Made by a program: the position numbers and the translations under genes. From NCBI GenBank assembly GCA_026392115.1, contig JAPLCQ010000062.1, positions 1 to 64,000 of the forward strand: 64,000 nt of DNA, given 5' to 3'. Position 1 is the first letter of the stretch, and each line of letters opens with the position of its first letter. The DNA comes from Armatimonadota bacterium. Lineage in GTDB: Bacteria > Armatimonadota > Chthonomonadetes > Chthonomonadales > CAJBBX01. Below, one piece after another: positions 37,608-45,375 of this stretch. The notes beneath the pieces are model-generated. The model worked only from the letters and a program-made list of their open reading frames with translations, did not search any database and was not told the DNA's origin.

Positions 37608-38168
37608 ATGCCGAAGGACAGCCGGTACTACAGCGACTACATCTGCGCCGACACCATGGTTCGCCTCGTGCGCCGGCCGAAGTCGGCGGACCTGCTCGAC
37701 GGCTTCCTCGTCGGCGCCGGTTCTGAGCTGGCGATGCTCCATGTCCTTGACGATCACGCCATGACGCTGAATGGCTATTCGGTCGTCCGTTGCCGCGACA
37801 TCCGCTGGTGGCGGCCGGACACCAGCTTCATGAGCCGCGCGCTCCGGCTTCTGGGCCAGGCCCCGGTTGCGCCGGAGGGCGTCGAACTGGACGACTGGCC
37901 GTCGCTCCTGCGATGGGCGGCCGCGCGATACCCCCTCCTCGGCATCGAGGACGAGTTCAAGGCGCCTGGCTGCCTGCGGATCGGCACGATCCGAAAGCTC
38001 GGGAAGCGTGCGCTGAGGCTGGACACGGTCGGGCCGGACGCGAGGCCGGGCCGAACGCTGCGGTACCCCTACTCGGACGTCACCTGCGTCTCATTCGGGG
38101 ACGGATACAGCGCGGCGCTGGCCAAGCTCGTGGCGCATGAGGCGGCTGACCCGGCGCCGGCGCCGTGA
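37608..38168 (+). CDS. Hypothetical protein with two SH3-like beta modules
   Basis: This 186-residue soluble protein belongs to no family I can name. Residues of about 17-68 (LVRRPKSADLLDGFLVG to RDIRWWR) and 126-178 (GCLRIGTIRKLGKRALRL to VSFGDGYSAALAKL) look like two related small beta-barrels joined by a helical linker. The pattern I-G-x-I-x-K-x-G then Y-x-Y-S-D-V-T-x-V-x-F-G-x-x-Y is found in widely scattered uncharacterised proteins. It starts 27 bases after the putative glycosidase with a GGAGG ribosome site and is probably cotranscribed. Confidence 0.65.
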   Translation: MPKDSRYYSDYICADTMVRLVRRPKSADLLDGFLVGAGSELAMLHVLDDHAMTLNGYSVVRCRDIRWWRPDTSFMSRALRLLGQAPVAPEGVELDDWPSLLRWAAARYPLLGIEDEFKAPGCLRIGTIRKLGKRALRLDTVGPDARPGRTLRYPYSDVTCVSFGDGYSAALAKLVAHEAADPAPAP

Positions 38169-38252
38169 AGCGGGTGGCGCCGCGCGAAGCCGGCCCCGCC
38201 CGCGGTGTATGCTGATCGAGTGACGTGTCGCACCGAATCCAGGAGGCCTGGG

Positions 38253-39446
38253 ATGACCGCTCTGCTTCTCATCTGCGCCAGCGCCGCGGTGGCGCTCGCC
38301 GCACCCGCCCGTGACTACCGCTTCGACGGCAAGATCAGCCGCAAGGCGCTCGAGAACTACCTCTCCCGCTCGGTGACCGCCATGTCGCTCTGCATGGGCC
38401 AGGGCAACGTCGGCGACAACCTGCGGATGCTGCGGAACATGGGGGTGAAGTACGCGGGCCGCGTCCTCTTCCTCTGGGGCGGCGAGGGCGGCTTCGAGGC
38501 GAGCCTGCCTCGAGCCAGGGCCATCGCCGAGCGCATCCACCGCGACGACCCCGACGTGATCCTCCAGGGCTGCGTCTTCGAGATCGTCACCAAGCAGGTG
38601 GAGCAGGTGCAGGTGCCGGCGCGCGTCTTCGCCGAGTTCGGGCTGCCGGTCGAGCGGCGCTCCTACCGCTACGCCGACATGCTCTTCCCGGACGGCAAGT
38701 TCCGGAACCACTGGGCGCCCGATCAGTCGGTGCCCGACATCACGCGCACCGAGACCCGGATGTGGTTCTACCACCAGGCTACGGCCTACATCGAGGCCGG
38801 GATGGAGGGCATGCACTTCGGCCAGGTCGCCCTGATCGGGGCCGAGGACAAGGAGTGGGCCGGCTGGCGCGACGTCCTGACCCGGGTGCGGCGCTACGCC
38901 CGGTTACGCGCTCGCCGGCGCCTCGTCCTCTGCGATGCCCACACGCCCGACGGCGGCCCGATCTACCAGGGCAAGCTGCTCTTCGACGTGCATGCCTTCC
39001 CGCTGCGGATCAAGGAGACAGCCGGACAGCCGCAGAAGGGCGAACTCGAGATGGGCTACCTGGACACGCTCTATGGCCGGAGCCGCGGCGGCATCACGCC
39101 CAGCGGATGGTCCTGCGAGCATCTGCCCTACCTTGTGGAGTTCGACAACTGGGGCTCCAGCGGCAAGGCGGGGCAGGGCGGCATGCCCTACTGGACCTGG
39201 GGCTACGACGAGATCTGCTGGCTGGCCCACCAACCCGAGGCCTACCGCAATGAATGGCTCCGCTACGCCTGGAAGTGGGTCCGGGAGCACGACGCCAACG
39301 GCTTCCTCCAGATGCCCATGAGCCGCTGCCTGGCCGACCCCGTGGATGGCAAGGCGTGGTACTACGGCAACACAAAGTCGGCGGCCTGCCCCGACGGCAT
39401 GGGCGTGGAGGAGACGATCAAGGCCATATGGAGGGCGGATCGGTAG
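38253..39446 (+). CDS. Exported TIM-barrel-like hydrolase of unknown specificity
   Basis: This 397-residue protein has a signal peptide (MTALLLICASAAVALAAPA). The body has alternating strands and helices with VILQGCVFEIV, MEGMHFGQVALIG, VLCDAHTPDGG, LLFDVHAFPL and a Trp-rich end (GMPYWTWGYDEICW). This looks like a TIM-barrel glycosidase or related hydrolase, but I cannot assign a family or catalytic residues. The start at 38253 is set by AGGAGG seven bases upstream. A TATGCT lies about 45 bases upstream of the start. Confidence 0.65.
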   Translation: MTALLLICASAAVALAAPARDYRFDGKISRKALENYLSRSVTAMSLCMGQGNVGDNLRMLRNMGVKYAGRVLFLWGGEGGFEASLPRARAIAERIHRDDPDVILQGCVFEIVTKQVEQVQVPARVFAEFGLPVERRSYRYADMLFPDGKFRNHWAPDQSVPDITRTETRMWFYHQATAYIEAGMEGMHFGQVALIGAEDKEWAGWRDVLTRVRRYARLRARRRLVLCDAHTPDGGPIYQGKLLFDVHAFPLRIKETAGQPQKGELEMGYLDTLYGRSRGGITPSGWSCEHLPYLVEFDNWGSSGKAGQGGMPYWTWGYDEICWLAHQPEAYRNEWLRYAWKWVREHDANGFLQMPMSRCLADPVDGKAWYYGNTKSAACPDGMGVEETIKAIWRADR

Positions 39447-39574
39447 CCGGCGCCGAAGCTGCGGGCAGCGCTGTTCCACATGCGCTCTGACTGGCCGGGC
39501 ATCATTGCAGCGATCATCATCTCCACCGACTATTGCGCTGGCATGCTCGGGCCGGTGGTGTTCGGAGGCGCCCC

Positions 39575-39754
39575 ATGGCATCAGCGATGACTACGACGGC
39601 AGCACCCAAGCCGCTCAGCGAGCGGCGGGCCGATGCGGCACGCCAGATCGCGACCGAGATTGAGGCCCTGGCCGTGGGGATAACACCCAAGCGCGACCAG
39701 GCGATCAAGGCGTTTCTCTCCAGAACAGATGACGGCAAGGCCAGGCCCAAGTAG
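39575..39754 (+). CDS. Small protein, possible antitoxin partner of the broken GNAT toxin
   Basis: This 59-residue basic protein begins MASAMTTTAAPKPLSERRAD, continues with a helix (AARQIATEIEALAVG) and ends in a Lys/Arg-rich tail. GGAGG lies 6 bases before the ATG. It ends 6 bases before a truncated GNAT toxin gene, the arrangement of small antitoxin-GNAT pairs. It is not a clear RHH or AbrB protein. With its partner broken it may be an orphan. Confidence 0.45.
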   Translation: MASAMTTTAAPKPLSERRADAARQIATEIEALAVGITPKRDQAIKAFLSRTDDGKARPK

Positions 39755-39760
39755 CAGCTG

Positions 39761-39985
39761 ATGGACCGGCCTCGTCACGTCTTCGATCCGCTCAATGCCC
39801 GGCGCCTGGTGCATGGCTTCGACTGCGGAGACGAGGAACTCAACGAATACCTGCAGGCGTCCGCACTCAGATGACATGAGTCGGGACCTCGCCCGCACCC
39901 ACATAGCACGGGATGTCTCAGAGCCTGCGAGCCGCAAGGTCGCAGGCTTTTTCACGCTTCGAGCCCACGCGTTGGCACAGAGGGC
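39761..39985 (+). pseudogene. TacT-like GNAT toxin remnant
   Basis: The first frame encodes the family opening (FDPLNARRLVHGFDCGDEELNEYL) and stops after 37 residues (TGA 39872-39874). The continuation appears in another frame from about 39885 (MSRDLARTHIARD, then RKVAGFFTLRAHAL), matching the next strands of GNAT toxins. The acetyl-CoA loop and the rest are absent. Homology ends at about 39985, where a MazF tail is joined in yet another frame. So the gene is both frameshifted and truncated. Confidence 0.65.
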
Positions 39986-40053
39986 ATCGGGGAGCTGGAG
40001 CCGGAGGCCATGGCCCGCGTCGGCGTCGCGCTGCGGCAGATGCTCAGCCTGTA
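39985..40053 (+). repeat. Direct repeat R1a (partner 41320-41388)
   Basis: About 69 bases starting CATCGGGGAGCTGG are identical to 41320-41388. This is one of two blocks of a segmental duplication; the other is 40395-40615 versus 41448-41668. Confidence 0.85.
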
Positions 40054-40054
40054 A
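39986..40054 (+). pseudogene. MazF C-terminal remnant (duplicate of 41321-41389)
   Basis: This fragment encodes IGELEPEAMARVGVALRQML-SL and a stop. It is the same as the last 22 residues of the intact MazF gene ending at 41389, and the DNA is essentially identical through 40053. It is fused out of frame to the GNAT remnant. Confidence 0.8.
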
Positions 40055-40061
40055 CCCGGCG

Positions 40062-40090
40062 TTGGCGCGGTCGCGGCCATGATGTATCAT
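40062..40090 (+). promoter_or_regulatory. Promoter for the AbrB-like gene, possibly leaderless
   Basis: TTGGCG (40062-40067) and TATCAT (40085-40090) are separated by 17 bases. The ATG at 40097 begins 7 bases after the -10 element, where transcription would start, so the message may be leaderless. Confidence 0.5.
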
Positions 40091-40096
40091 CATTCC

Positions 40097-40369
40097 ATGA
40101 TCACCACGGTTATCACGAGGGACATGGTCTCCATACCCGCCGCTATCGCAAGGGAGCACGGGATACGGCCGGGCTACAAACTCGACTGGTCGTCCATCGT
40201 CGGCTCGGACGACCTGCGGGGTCGGGTGATACCGGACCGGTCAGCCCTGGCGCAGATGCTCTACGGGATCGGCAGGGATGTGGCGCCGGGCCGGGACCTG
40301 ATCGCCGAGCTCGATGATGCTCGCGAAGCCGAGGATGTGGAAGGACTGCCGCTCCCGAAGCTCGCATAG
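40097..40369 (+). CDS. AbrB/MazE-type antitoxin-like protein
   Basis: This protein of about 90 residues opens with the SpoVT/AbrB swapped-hairpin pattern (MITTVITRDMVSIPAAIAREHGIRPGYKLDW). Its C-terminal tail is acidic (LIAELDDAREAEDVEG), as in antitoxins that bind a PIN or MazF toxin. No toxin gene follows; the next sequence is a duplicated gene start. The ATG at 40097 begins the conserved domain; ATGs at 40079 and 40082 would add six or five residues that overlap the -10 element. It sits between the two blocks of the duplication and could have arrived by insertion. Confidence 0.7.
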   Translation: MITTVITRDMVSIPAAIAREHGIRPGYKLDWSSIVGSDDLRGRVIPDRSALAQMLYGIGRDVAPGRDLIAELDDAREAEDVEGLPLPKLA

Positions 40370-40394
40370 GGCGTCGCCCGCTCCGGCCCATTCG

Positions 40395-40615
40395 CCCCTC
40401 CCATCCGCATCGGCTACACTCTCCCATCTTCGCTCTGTGGAGGTGATGCCCATGTGGACCGCTCTTCCCAACGGCTCGCTCGTACTCGCCGCGCTGGCTG
40501 CTGCCGCGCTGCTGGTCGCCGCGCCCGCTCCTGCCCGGGCCGGGGCTACGCTCTATGTCTCCAAGCTGGGGAGCGGGGAGGGCGGGCGCTCTTGGGCCGA
40601 TGCCTTCACCACCAT
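40395..40615 (+). repeat. Direct repeat R2a (partner 41448-41668)
   Basis: About 221 bases align with 41448-41668 without gaps, with roughly 17 differences counted by eye. The block covers the upstream region with TACACT, the ribosome site, and the first 50 or so codons of a secreted beta-helix gene. Confidence 0.88.
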
Positions 40616-40685
40616 GGGCGGGTTGCATGGCGGCCCATGGAGCACACGGCTAAGCTGCACCGCTGGCTGGTATCGTTGTCTCTGA
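40452..40685 (+). pseudogene. Truncated duplicate of the secreted beta-helix gene
   Basis: This reading frame encodes the same signal peptide (MWTALPNGSLVLAALAAAAL) and first mature residues (TLYVSKLGSG, GGRSWADAF) as the 681-residue protein at 41505. It loses similarity at about 40615 and stops 23 codons later. The upstream region and ribosome site are preserved, so a 77-residue exported peptide could still be made, but it is most simply a duplication remnant. Confidence 0.75.
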
Positions 40686-40719
40686 CGCCTTGATGGTATC
40701 ATGGTCCGGTATCAGGTCC
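40676..40719 (+). promoter_or_regulatory. Promoter with tandem direct repeats upstream of RHH-MazF
   Basis: GGTATCATGGTCC (40695-40707) and GGTATCAGGTCC (40708-40719) are back-to-back imperfect direct repeats. The first contains TATCAT (40697-40702), with TTGTCT (40676-40681) 15 bases upstream. Overlapping direct repeats and -10 element fit autorepression by the ribbon-helix-helix antitoxin. Confidence 0.45.
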
Positions 40720-40788
40720 GGTGTCCCGCCGCCGATCGGCCTGGCCGCCACGCGCCGCGCCAGAGCCTCGCGCGGCGGAGGAGACAAC

Positions 40789-41040
40789 ATGCCACAACAC
40801 GCGCTCTCGATTCGGCTGCCGGAAGCGCTCTTCGAGCAGGCGTCGAATCTCGCCCGCCAGCGCAGGCTCAGCCTGAACTCGCTCGTTCAGGAGCAGCTTC
40901 AGCAGGCGATCAACGCCGACCTGGAGATGCGGCTCTACGCGGCGGCTGAACTGCTGGGCGAGCATGCGGAGGAGGCGGACGTCTCGTTCGCGGAGGATGC
41001 CCAGGCCGAGCTCGCGCTGGCGGTTCGCTTCGATGCCTGA
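40789..41040 (+). CDS. Ribbon-helix-helix antitoxin
   Basis: This 83-residue protein has an RHH fold: the strand ALSIRLPEALFEQA is followed by the helices ARQRRLSLNSLVQEQLQQAI, and it has an acidic C-terminal tail (EEADVSFAEDAQAELAL) that would wrap the toxin. The ribosome site GGAGGAGA precedes the ATG at 40789. It overlaps the downstream MazF gene by 8 bases, a typical toxin-antitoxin layout. It probably represses its own promoter. Confidence 0.82.
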   Translation: MPQHALSIRLPEALFEQASNLARQRRLSLNSLVQEQLQQAINADLEMRLYAAAELLGEHAEEADVSFAEDAQAELALAVRFDA

Positions 41041-41389
41041 GGCGCCGCCGCTGAAGCGGGGCCAGATCCACTGGCTGGCATGGGAGCCGTCGCGCGGATC
41101 GGAGCAGCGCGGCCGCCGTCCGGGCCTGGTGGTACAGACCGATGCGTTCAACCGCAGCGGCAAGTACACCAACACGATCGTGGTGGCGCTCTCAACGGCC
41201 GCGCACGACGTACCCGTGCACGTGGCTATCGAGCCAACTGCGGCCAATGGGCTGACGCGGACGACCTACGCGCTCTGCGAGCAGGTCATGACCGTTAGCC
41301 GCGCCCGTCTGGATGGTTACATCGGGGAGCTGGAGCCGGAGGCCATGGCCCGCGTCGGCGTCGCGCTGCGGCAGATGCTCAGCCTGTAG
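41033..41389 (+). CDS. mazF: MazF/PemK family endoribonuclease toxin
   Basis: This 118-residue protein opens with the MazF pattern KRGQIHWLAW, followed by RPGLVVQTDAFN and NTIVVALST. The C-terminal LCEQVMTVSRARL and GELEPEAMARVGVALRQM match the toxin's final helix. MazF toxins cut mRNA at short motifs when free of antitoxin. It overlaps the RHH antitoxin gene. A copy of its last 22 codons lies at 39986. Confidence 0.88.
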   Translation: MPEAPPLKRGQIHWLAWEPSRGSEQRGRRPGLVVQTDAFNRSGKYTNTIVVALSTAAHDVPVHVAIEPTAANGLTRTTYALCEQVMTVSRARLDGYIGELEPEAMARVGVALRQMLSL

Positions 41390-41447
41390 CCGGGCGTCGG
41401 CGCCGCGGGAAGCCGGTCTGTACCCGGCCCATCCTGCAACCCCACAA

Positions 41448-41668
41448 CCCCTCCCCTCCGCATCGGCTACACTCTCCCATCTTCGCTCCGTGGAGGTGAT
41501 GCCCATGTGGACCGCTCTTCCTAACGGCTCGCTCGTCCTTGCCGCGCTGGCTGCTGCCGCGCTTTTGGTCGCCGCGCCCGCTCCTGCCCGCGCACGGACG
41601 ACGCTCTATGTCTCCAAGCTGGGGAGCGGGAAGGGCGGGCGCTCCTGGGCCGCGGCCTTCACCACCGT
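41448..41668 (+). repeat. Direct repeat R2b (partner 40395-40615)
   Basis: This is the intact-gene copy of the duplicated block: the upstream region with TACACT at 41468-41473, the GGAGG ribosome site, and the start of the beta-helix gene. Confidence 0.88.
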
Positions 41669-43550
41669 GCAGGCCGCGCTCTCGGCCGTGCAGGAGGGCG
41701 GCGGCTGCCGGATCATCGTGCGACCGGATGTCTACTTCGAGGCCAACCTCTACACCGGCGCACGGGGCGCGGCGGGCGCATACAACGAGCTGATCGGAGA
41801 CACCGACGGCAAGCTGGGCGGCGGGACCGCGGGCCGCGTGGTGATCGACTCCAGCGACCCCGACCAGAAGGGCCTCAAGAGCTACGACTGGTGGGGCCCC
41901 ATCCGCGCCACCAGCAAAGGCTGGTCGCCGGAGCATACGGAGGAGACCTTCTCGGCCATCGGCTGGGATCGGTGGCGGCTGAAGGGCCTCTACGTCACCG
42001 GCGGCGACGGCGGCATCTTCTTCGATACCACGGACCACAAGGAGCCCTTCACCGTGGTGGTGGAGGATTGCGTGGGGATCGGTCGGGCCTTCGGCGGCGG
42101 GTGCGGCGGGAGCCTTTCGAGGCCCGACGAGCCGATCACGTTCCGGCGCTGCCAGTTCTACGCGCTGGACTGGTGGGGCGACACCGCGGCGGCGTACATC
42201 CGGATCGAGAACGACGCCATGCCGGAGCGGCCCGACGCGCTCATCGAAGACTGCACGCTGGTGAGCCCGCAGTGCGCCCTGAAGAGCAGCAACTACGGCT
42301 TCCACACCTTCTCGCGCATCGCCGTGCGCCGGAGCCGGCTCATCGTCCTCAACTTCTCGCAGCCGGTAGGCACGCCGTCGGACGGCATCATCGTCAGCAT
42401 GCAGGAGGGCAAGCTGCTCCACATCGAGCTGGAGGACAGCCTCTTGGCGGGCTACAAGGTCTTCGGCTGCAAGGTGAACCCCAAGACCGTCGGCGACATC
42501 GGCTGCACGATCCGCGGCGACGTGAAGGCCTACGTGCAGTACCAGCAGGAGCTGCCGAAGGGCATCTACCGGCTGGCGGGATGGCCGGAGGATCTGCTCG
42601 ACTGCCTCGCGCCGCCGAAGAGCCCGCGCGTCTCGCCGCTGGGCGCGCCGGAGATGGTGCGCAAGGAGATGTGCGAGATGTCGCCCTTCGTCTGGAAGGG
42701 CCGCCTCTGCCACATGGACTGCGTCCGGCCCGCCACGGGCGGCACGGCGACCGACTACAAGCTCGTCTTCACCGACGCCGCTACCGGCGCCAAGCTGGGG
42801 GAGTGCGGGCAGGGCTACGGGCTTGCCTCCGTGATCGTGCACAAAAGCAAGGCGTACGTCTATGCGTCGCGCATGGAGAATGGCGGCTGGCGCGACGTGA
42901 CGCTCTTCAGCTCGGCGGACCTGGTCCACTGGGACAAGCGGCTTGCCCTCGCCGGCGAGAACGAGGAGCTATTCAACAGCAGCGTCTGCCAGGGGCCCGA
43001 CGGCTTCGTGATGACCTACGAGAGCAACGACCCGCGCTGGCCCGCGTTCACCGTGAAGCTGGCCAAGTCGAAGGACCTGATCCACTGGGAGAAGCTGCCC
43101 GCGGCGACCTTCGGCACGAACCGCTACACGGCTTGCCCCTGCATCCGGTACTCCGACGGCTGGTACTACGTGCTCTACCTGGAGCGCCGGGCGCCGCGCT
43201 GGTGGTTTGAGACCTACATCACGCGCTCACGGGACCTGAAGCACTGGGAGCTGAGCGCGGCCAACCCGGTGCTGCGGCCGGAGGGGCTGGACGAGAGCAT
43301 CAACGCCTCGGACCCCGAACTGGCGGAGTGGCGCGGCAAGACCTACGTCTACTACTGCGTGGGCGACCAGCTGAGCTGGGCCAATGTGAAGCGCGCGGCC
43401 TACCCCGGCAAGCTGGCCGACTTCCTGGAGAGCTGGTACGCGCAGCCGGGTATCCCGGACATCGGAGCCATCAGCTACGGCGCGCCCCAGGCGAAGGCGA
43501 AGCAGAAGCGCTCGGCGGTGTCCGTGAGTGTCCGGGCCGGCCGCCGGTAG
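41505..43550 (+). CDS. Secreted beta-helix plus five-blade beta-propeller protein
   Basis: This 681-residue protein has a signal peptide (ends ARA). The first half (about 35-375) looks like a right-handed parallel beta-helix: GGRSWAAAFTTVQAALSAV is the usual opening, then repeated short strands such as IIVRPDVYFEANL, VVVEDCVGIG and ALIEDCTLVS. The second half (about 415-650) resembles the GH43/GH32/GH117-type furanosidase propeller, with repeated SADLVHWDKRL, SKDLIHWEKLP and SRDLKHWELS blades. Both modules act on polysaccharides in known families, so a bifunctional glycan-degrading enzyme is plausible, but no catalytic residues are assigned. The start at 41505 is favoured by its GGAGG spacing over ATG 41499. 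Confidence 0.72.
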   Translation: MWTALPNGSLVLAALAAAALLVAAPAPARARTTLYVSKLGSGKGGRSWAAAFTTVQAALSAVQEGGGCRIIVRPDVYFEANLYTGARGAAGAYNELIGDTDGKLGGGTAGRVVIDSSDPDQKGLKSYDWWGPIRATSKGWSPEHTEETFSAIGWDRWRLKGLYVTGGDGGIFFDTTDHKEPFTVVVEDCVGIGRAFGGGCGGSLSRPDEPITFRRCQFYALDWWGDTAAAYIRIENDAMPERPDALIEDCTLVSPQCALKSSNYGFHTFSRIAVRRSRLIVLNFSQPVGTPSDGIIVSMQEGKLLHIELEDSLLAGYKVFGCKVNPKTVGDIGCTIRGDVKAYVQYQQELPKGIYRLAGWPEDLLDCLAPPKSPRVSPLGAPEMVRKEMCEMSPFVWKGRLCHMDCVRPATGGTATDYKLVFTDAATGAKLGECGQGYGLASVIVHKSKAYVYASRMENGGWRDVTLFSSADLVHWDKRLALAGENEELFNSSVCQGPDGFVMTYESNDPRWPAFTVKLAKSKDLIHWEKLPAATFGTNRYTACPCIRYSDGWYYVLYLERRAPRWWFETYITRSRDLKHWELSAANPVLRPEGLDESINASDPELAEWRGKTYVYYCVGDQLSWANVKRAAYPGKLADFLESWYAQPGIPDIGAISYGAPQAKAKQKRSAVSVSVRAGRR

Positions 43551-43579
43551 GGATCGAGCCTCCGCCTGTGCGCGTACGA

Positions 43580-43585
43580 TATACT
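43580..43585 (+). promoter_or_regulatory. TATACT -10-like hexamer upstream of the Uma2 gene
   Basis: TATACT lies 69 bases before the ATG at 43655. No clear -35 partner was found. Confidence 0.35.
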
Positions 43586-43654
43586 GCAAGTGTCCTCCCC
43601 AGCACCTTCGCCGACTGTCGGCAGGTTGCGGGGTAGAGGCCCGGGAGTCCGGCC

Positions 43655-44380
43655 ATGGCTGTCACGCTACCCAAACCTATCGCCGCACCGCTCCCCGCTC
43701 CCGCGGGCCGGGCCTGGCCTCAGACGCCTCCGCTGGAGAGCGGCGACCGCCTGACGCGCGCCGAGTTCGAGCGGCGTTACGAGCAGCACCCGGAGATCAA
43801 GACGGCTGAGCTGATAGAAGGGAGTGTACGCGTGGCTTCACCGGTGAGACTTGAGCTGCATGCCAGGCCGCACAGTATCCTGAACTGGTGGGTGACTACG
43901 TACTGGATGGCCACACCCGGCGTTGAAGCAGGCGACAACGCGACCGTGCGTTTGGACCGTGAGAACGAGTTCCAGCCCGATATCCTGCTGCGCATCGATC
44001 ACTCCAAGGGTGGAACCTCACGTATCACGGCTGACGGCTACCTTGAGGGCCCTCCCGAGCTGGTGATCGAGGTCGCGGCCAGCACGGCCTCATACGACCT
44101 GCACCAGAAGCTGCGGGTCTACCAGCGGTGCGGCGTGCAGGAGTACCTCGTGGCGACCGCCTACGAGCCCAGCGTGACCTGGTTCGCGCTTCGTGAGGGC
44201 GGTTTCGAGCCGATGGCGCCAGACGATCAGGGAGTTCTCCGCAGCGAAGCGTTCCCAGGGCTCTGGCTGAAGGCGTCGGCGCTGTGGGAGAGGGACCCGG
44301 CCGCCATGCTCGCCGCCCTACAGGAAGGTCTTGCCTCGCCGGAACACACCGCCTTCGTGGACCAGCTCAACGCCGTATGA
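43655..44380 (+). CDS. Uma2 family (DUF820) PD-(D/E)XK nuclease-like protein
   Basis: This 241-residue protein contains the restriction-endonuclease-fold core of the Uma2 family: D109 in EFQPDILL, E139 in PPELVIEVAA, and K152 in YDLHQKLRVYQ, which form the PD...ExK-type metal site. The following GVQEYLVATAYEPSVTWFAL completes the fold. Many bacteria carry dozens of copies, and their DNA target and role are unknown. It is cytoplasmic and starts about 105 bases after the beta-helix gene. A second ORF begins 36 bases downstream and may be cotranscribed. Confidence 0.85.
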   Translation: MAVTLPKPIAAPLPAPAGRAWPQTPPLESGDRLTRAEFERRYEQHPEIKTAELIEGSVRVASPVRLELHARPHSILNWWVTTYWMATPGVEAGDNATVRLDRENEFQPDILLRIDHSKGGTSRITADGYLEGPPELVIEVAASTASYDLHQKLRVYQRCGVQEYLVATAYEPSVTWFALREGGFEPMAPDDQGVLRSEAFPGLWLKASALWERDPAAMLAALQEGLASPEHTAFVDQLNAV

Positions 44381-44416
44381 GGCGGGGTCGACAGGCACGC
44401 TTCGAGGAGCGACGCC

Positions 44417-45361
44417 ATGGGTGACGCCAGTCTGGCCGTCGTCACGGGCGCATTCGGCTATTCGGGCCGGTACATTGCGGAGCGCCTGCTGGCGGGCGGC
44501 GTTCGGGTGCGAACCATCACCGGCTCGCCCAACCGCCCGCACGGGTTCGGCGAGCGCATCGAGGTGGCGCCGCTTGCGTTCGACGACCCTGCGGCGCTCA
44601 CCGAGAGCCTGCGCGGCGCTTCGGTCCTGATCAACACCTACTGGGTCCGGTTCAATCACGAGCTGTTCCAGCACTTGACGGCCGTAGGCAACACGCTGCG
44701 CCTGCTGGAGTGCGCGCAGGCCGCCGGGGTGGGGCGCATTGTGCATGTGAGCATCACGAACCCCTCGGCCGACTCGCCCTTCGAGTACTTCCGCGGCAAG
44801 GCGAGGCTGGAGGAGGCGGTGCGCGGGACCGGCATCCCGTACACCATCCTGCGGCCCGCTGTGCTCTTCGGCTGCGACGATATCCTCGTGAACAACATCG
44901 CCTGGATGCTGCGGCGCCTGCCGGTGTTCGGGGTCTTCGGCGACGGCGAGTATGGGTTGCAGCCGATCCACGTGGAAGACTTCGCCGACCTGGCGGTTCG
45001 AGCCGCGTCGGCGGGAGGCTCGGAGGTCATCGACGCCATTGGCCCCGAGACCTTCACCTACAAGGGGCTCGCCCAGGCCATCGCCCGGGAGATCGGCGTA
45101 TGGCGGCCCATGCTGCCCGTGCCGCCGCGTGCGGGCTACGCCGTGGCCACGCTGCTCGGCCGCGTCCTGAGCGACCAGGTGCTCACGTGGGAGGAGATCG
45201 GCGGTCTCATGGCGGGCCTGCTCCGCACGGACTCGCCGCCCGCCGGGCAACGCAAGCTCACCGAGTGGGCGCGAGCCAACCGCGACACGCTGGGACGCTT
45301 CTACGCCAGCGAACTGCGGCGCAGGAAGGACCGGCAGGCGGCCTACGGCGGCCCCGGTTAG
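44417..45361 (+). CDS. NAD(P)-binding epimerase/NmrA-like protein
   Basis: This 314-residue extended SDR-like protein has GAFGYSGRYIAERLL at residues 11-25 (GxxGxxG Rossmann), SITNPSADSPFEYFRGKARLE (YxxxK replaced by a YFRGK arrangement) and ILRPAVLFG. It resembles complex I NDUFA9-type or atypical SDR proteins that bind NAD(P) and often have regulatory or quinone-related roles. It is cytoplasmic. It follows the Uma2 gene by 36 bases. The substrate is unknown. Confidence 0.82.
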   Translation: MGDASLAVVTGAFGYSGRYIAERLLAGGVRVRTITGSPNRPHGFGERIEVAPLAFDDPAALTESLRGASVLINTYWVRFNHELFQHLTAVGNTLRLLECAQAAGVGRIVHVSITNPSADSPFEYFRGKARLEEAVRGTGIPYTILRPAVLFGCDDILVNNIAWMLRRLPVFGVFGDGEYGLQPIHVEDFADLAVRAASAGGSEVIDAIGPETFTYKGLAQAIAREIGVWRPMLPVPPRAGYAVATLLGRVLSDQVLTWEEIGGLMAGLLRTDSPPAGQRKLTEWARANRDTLGRFYASELRRRKDRQAAYGGPG

Positions 45362-45375
45362 GTGGGGCGGGCACG

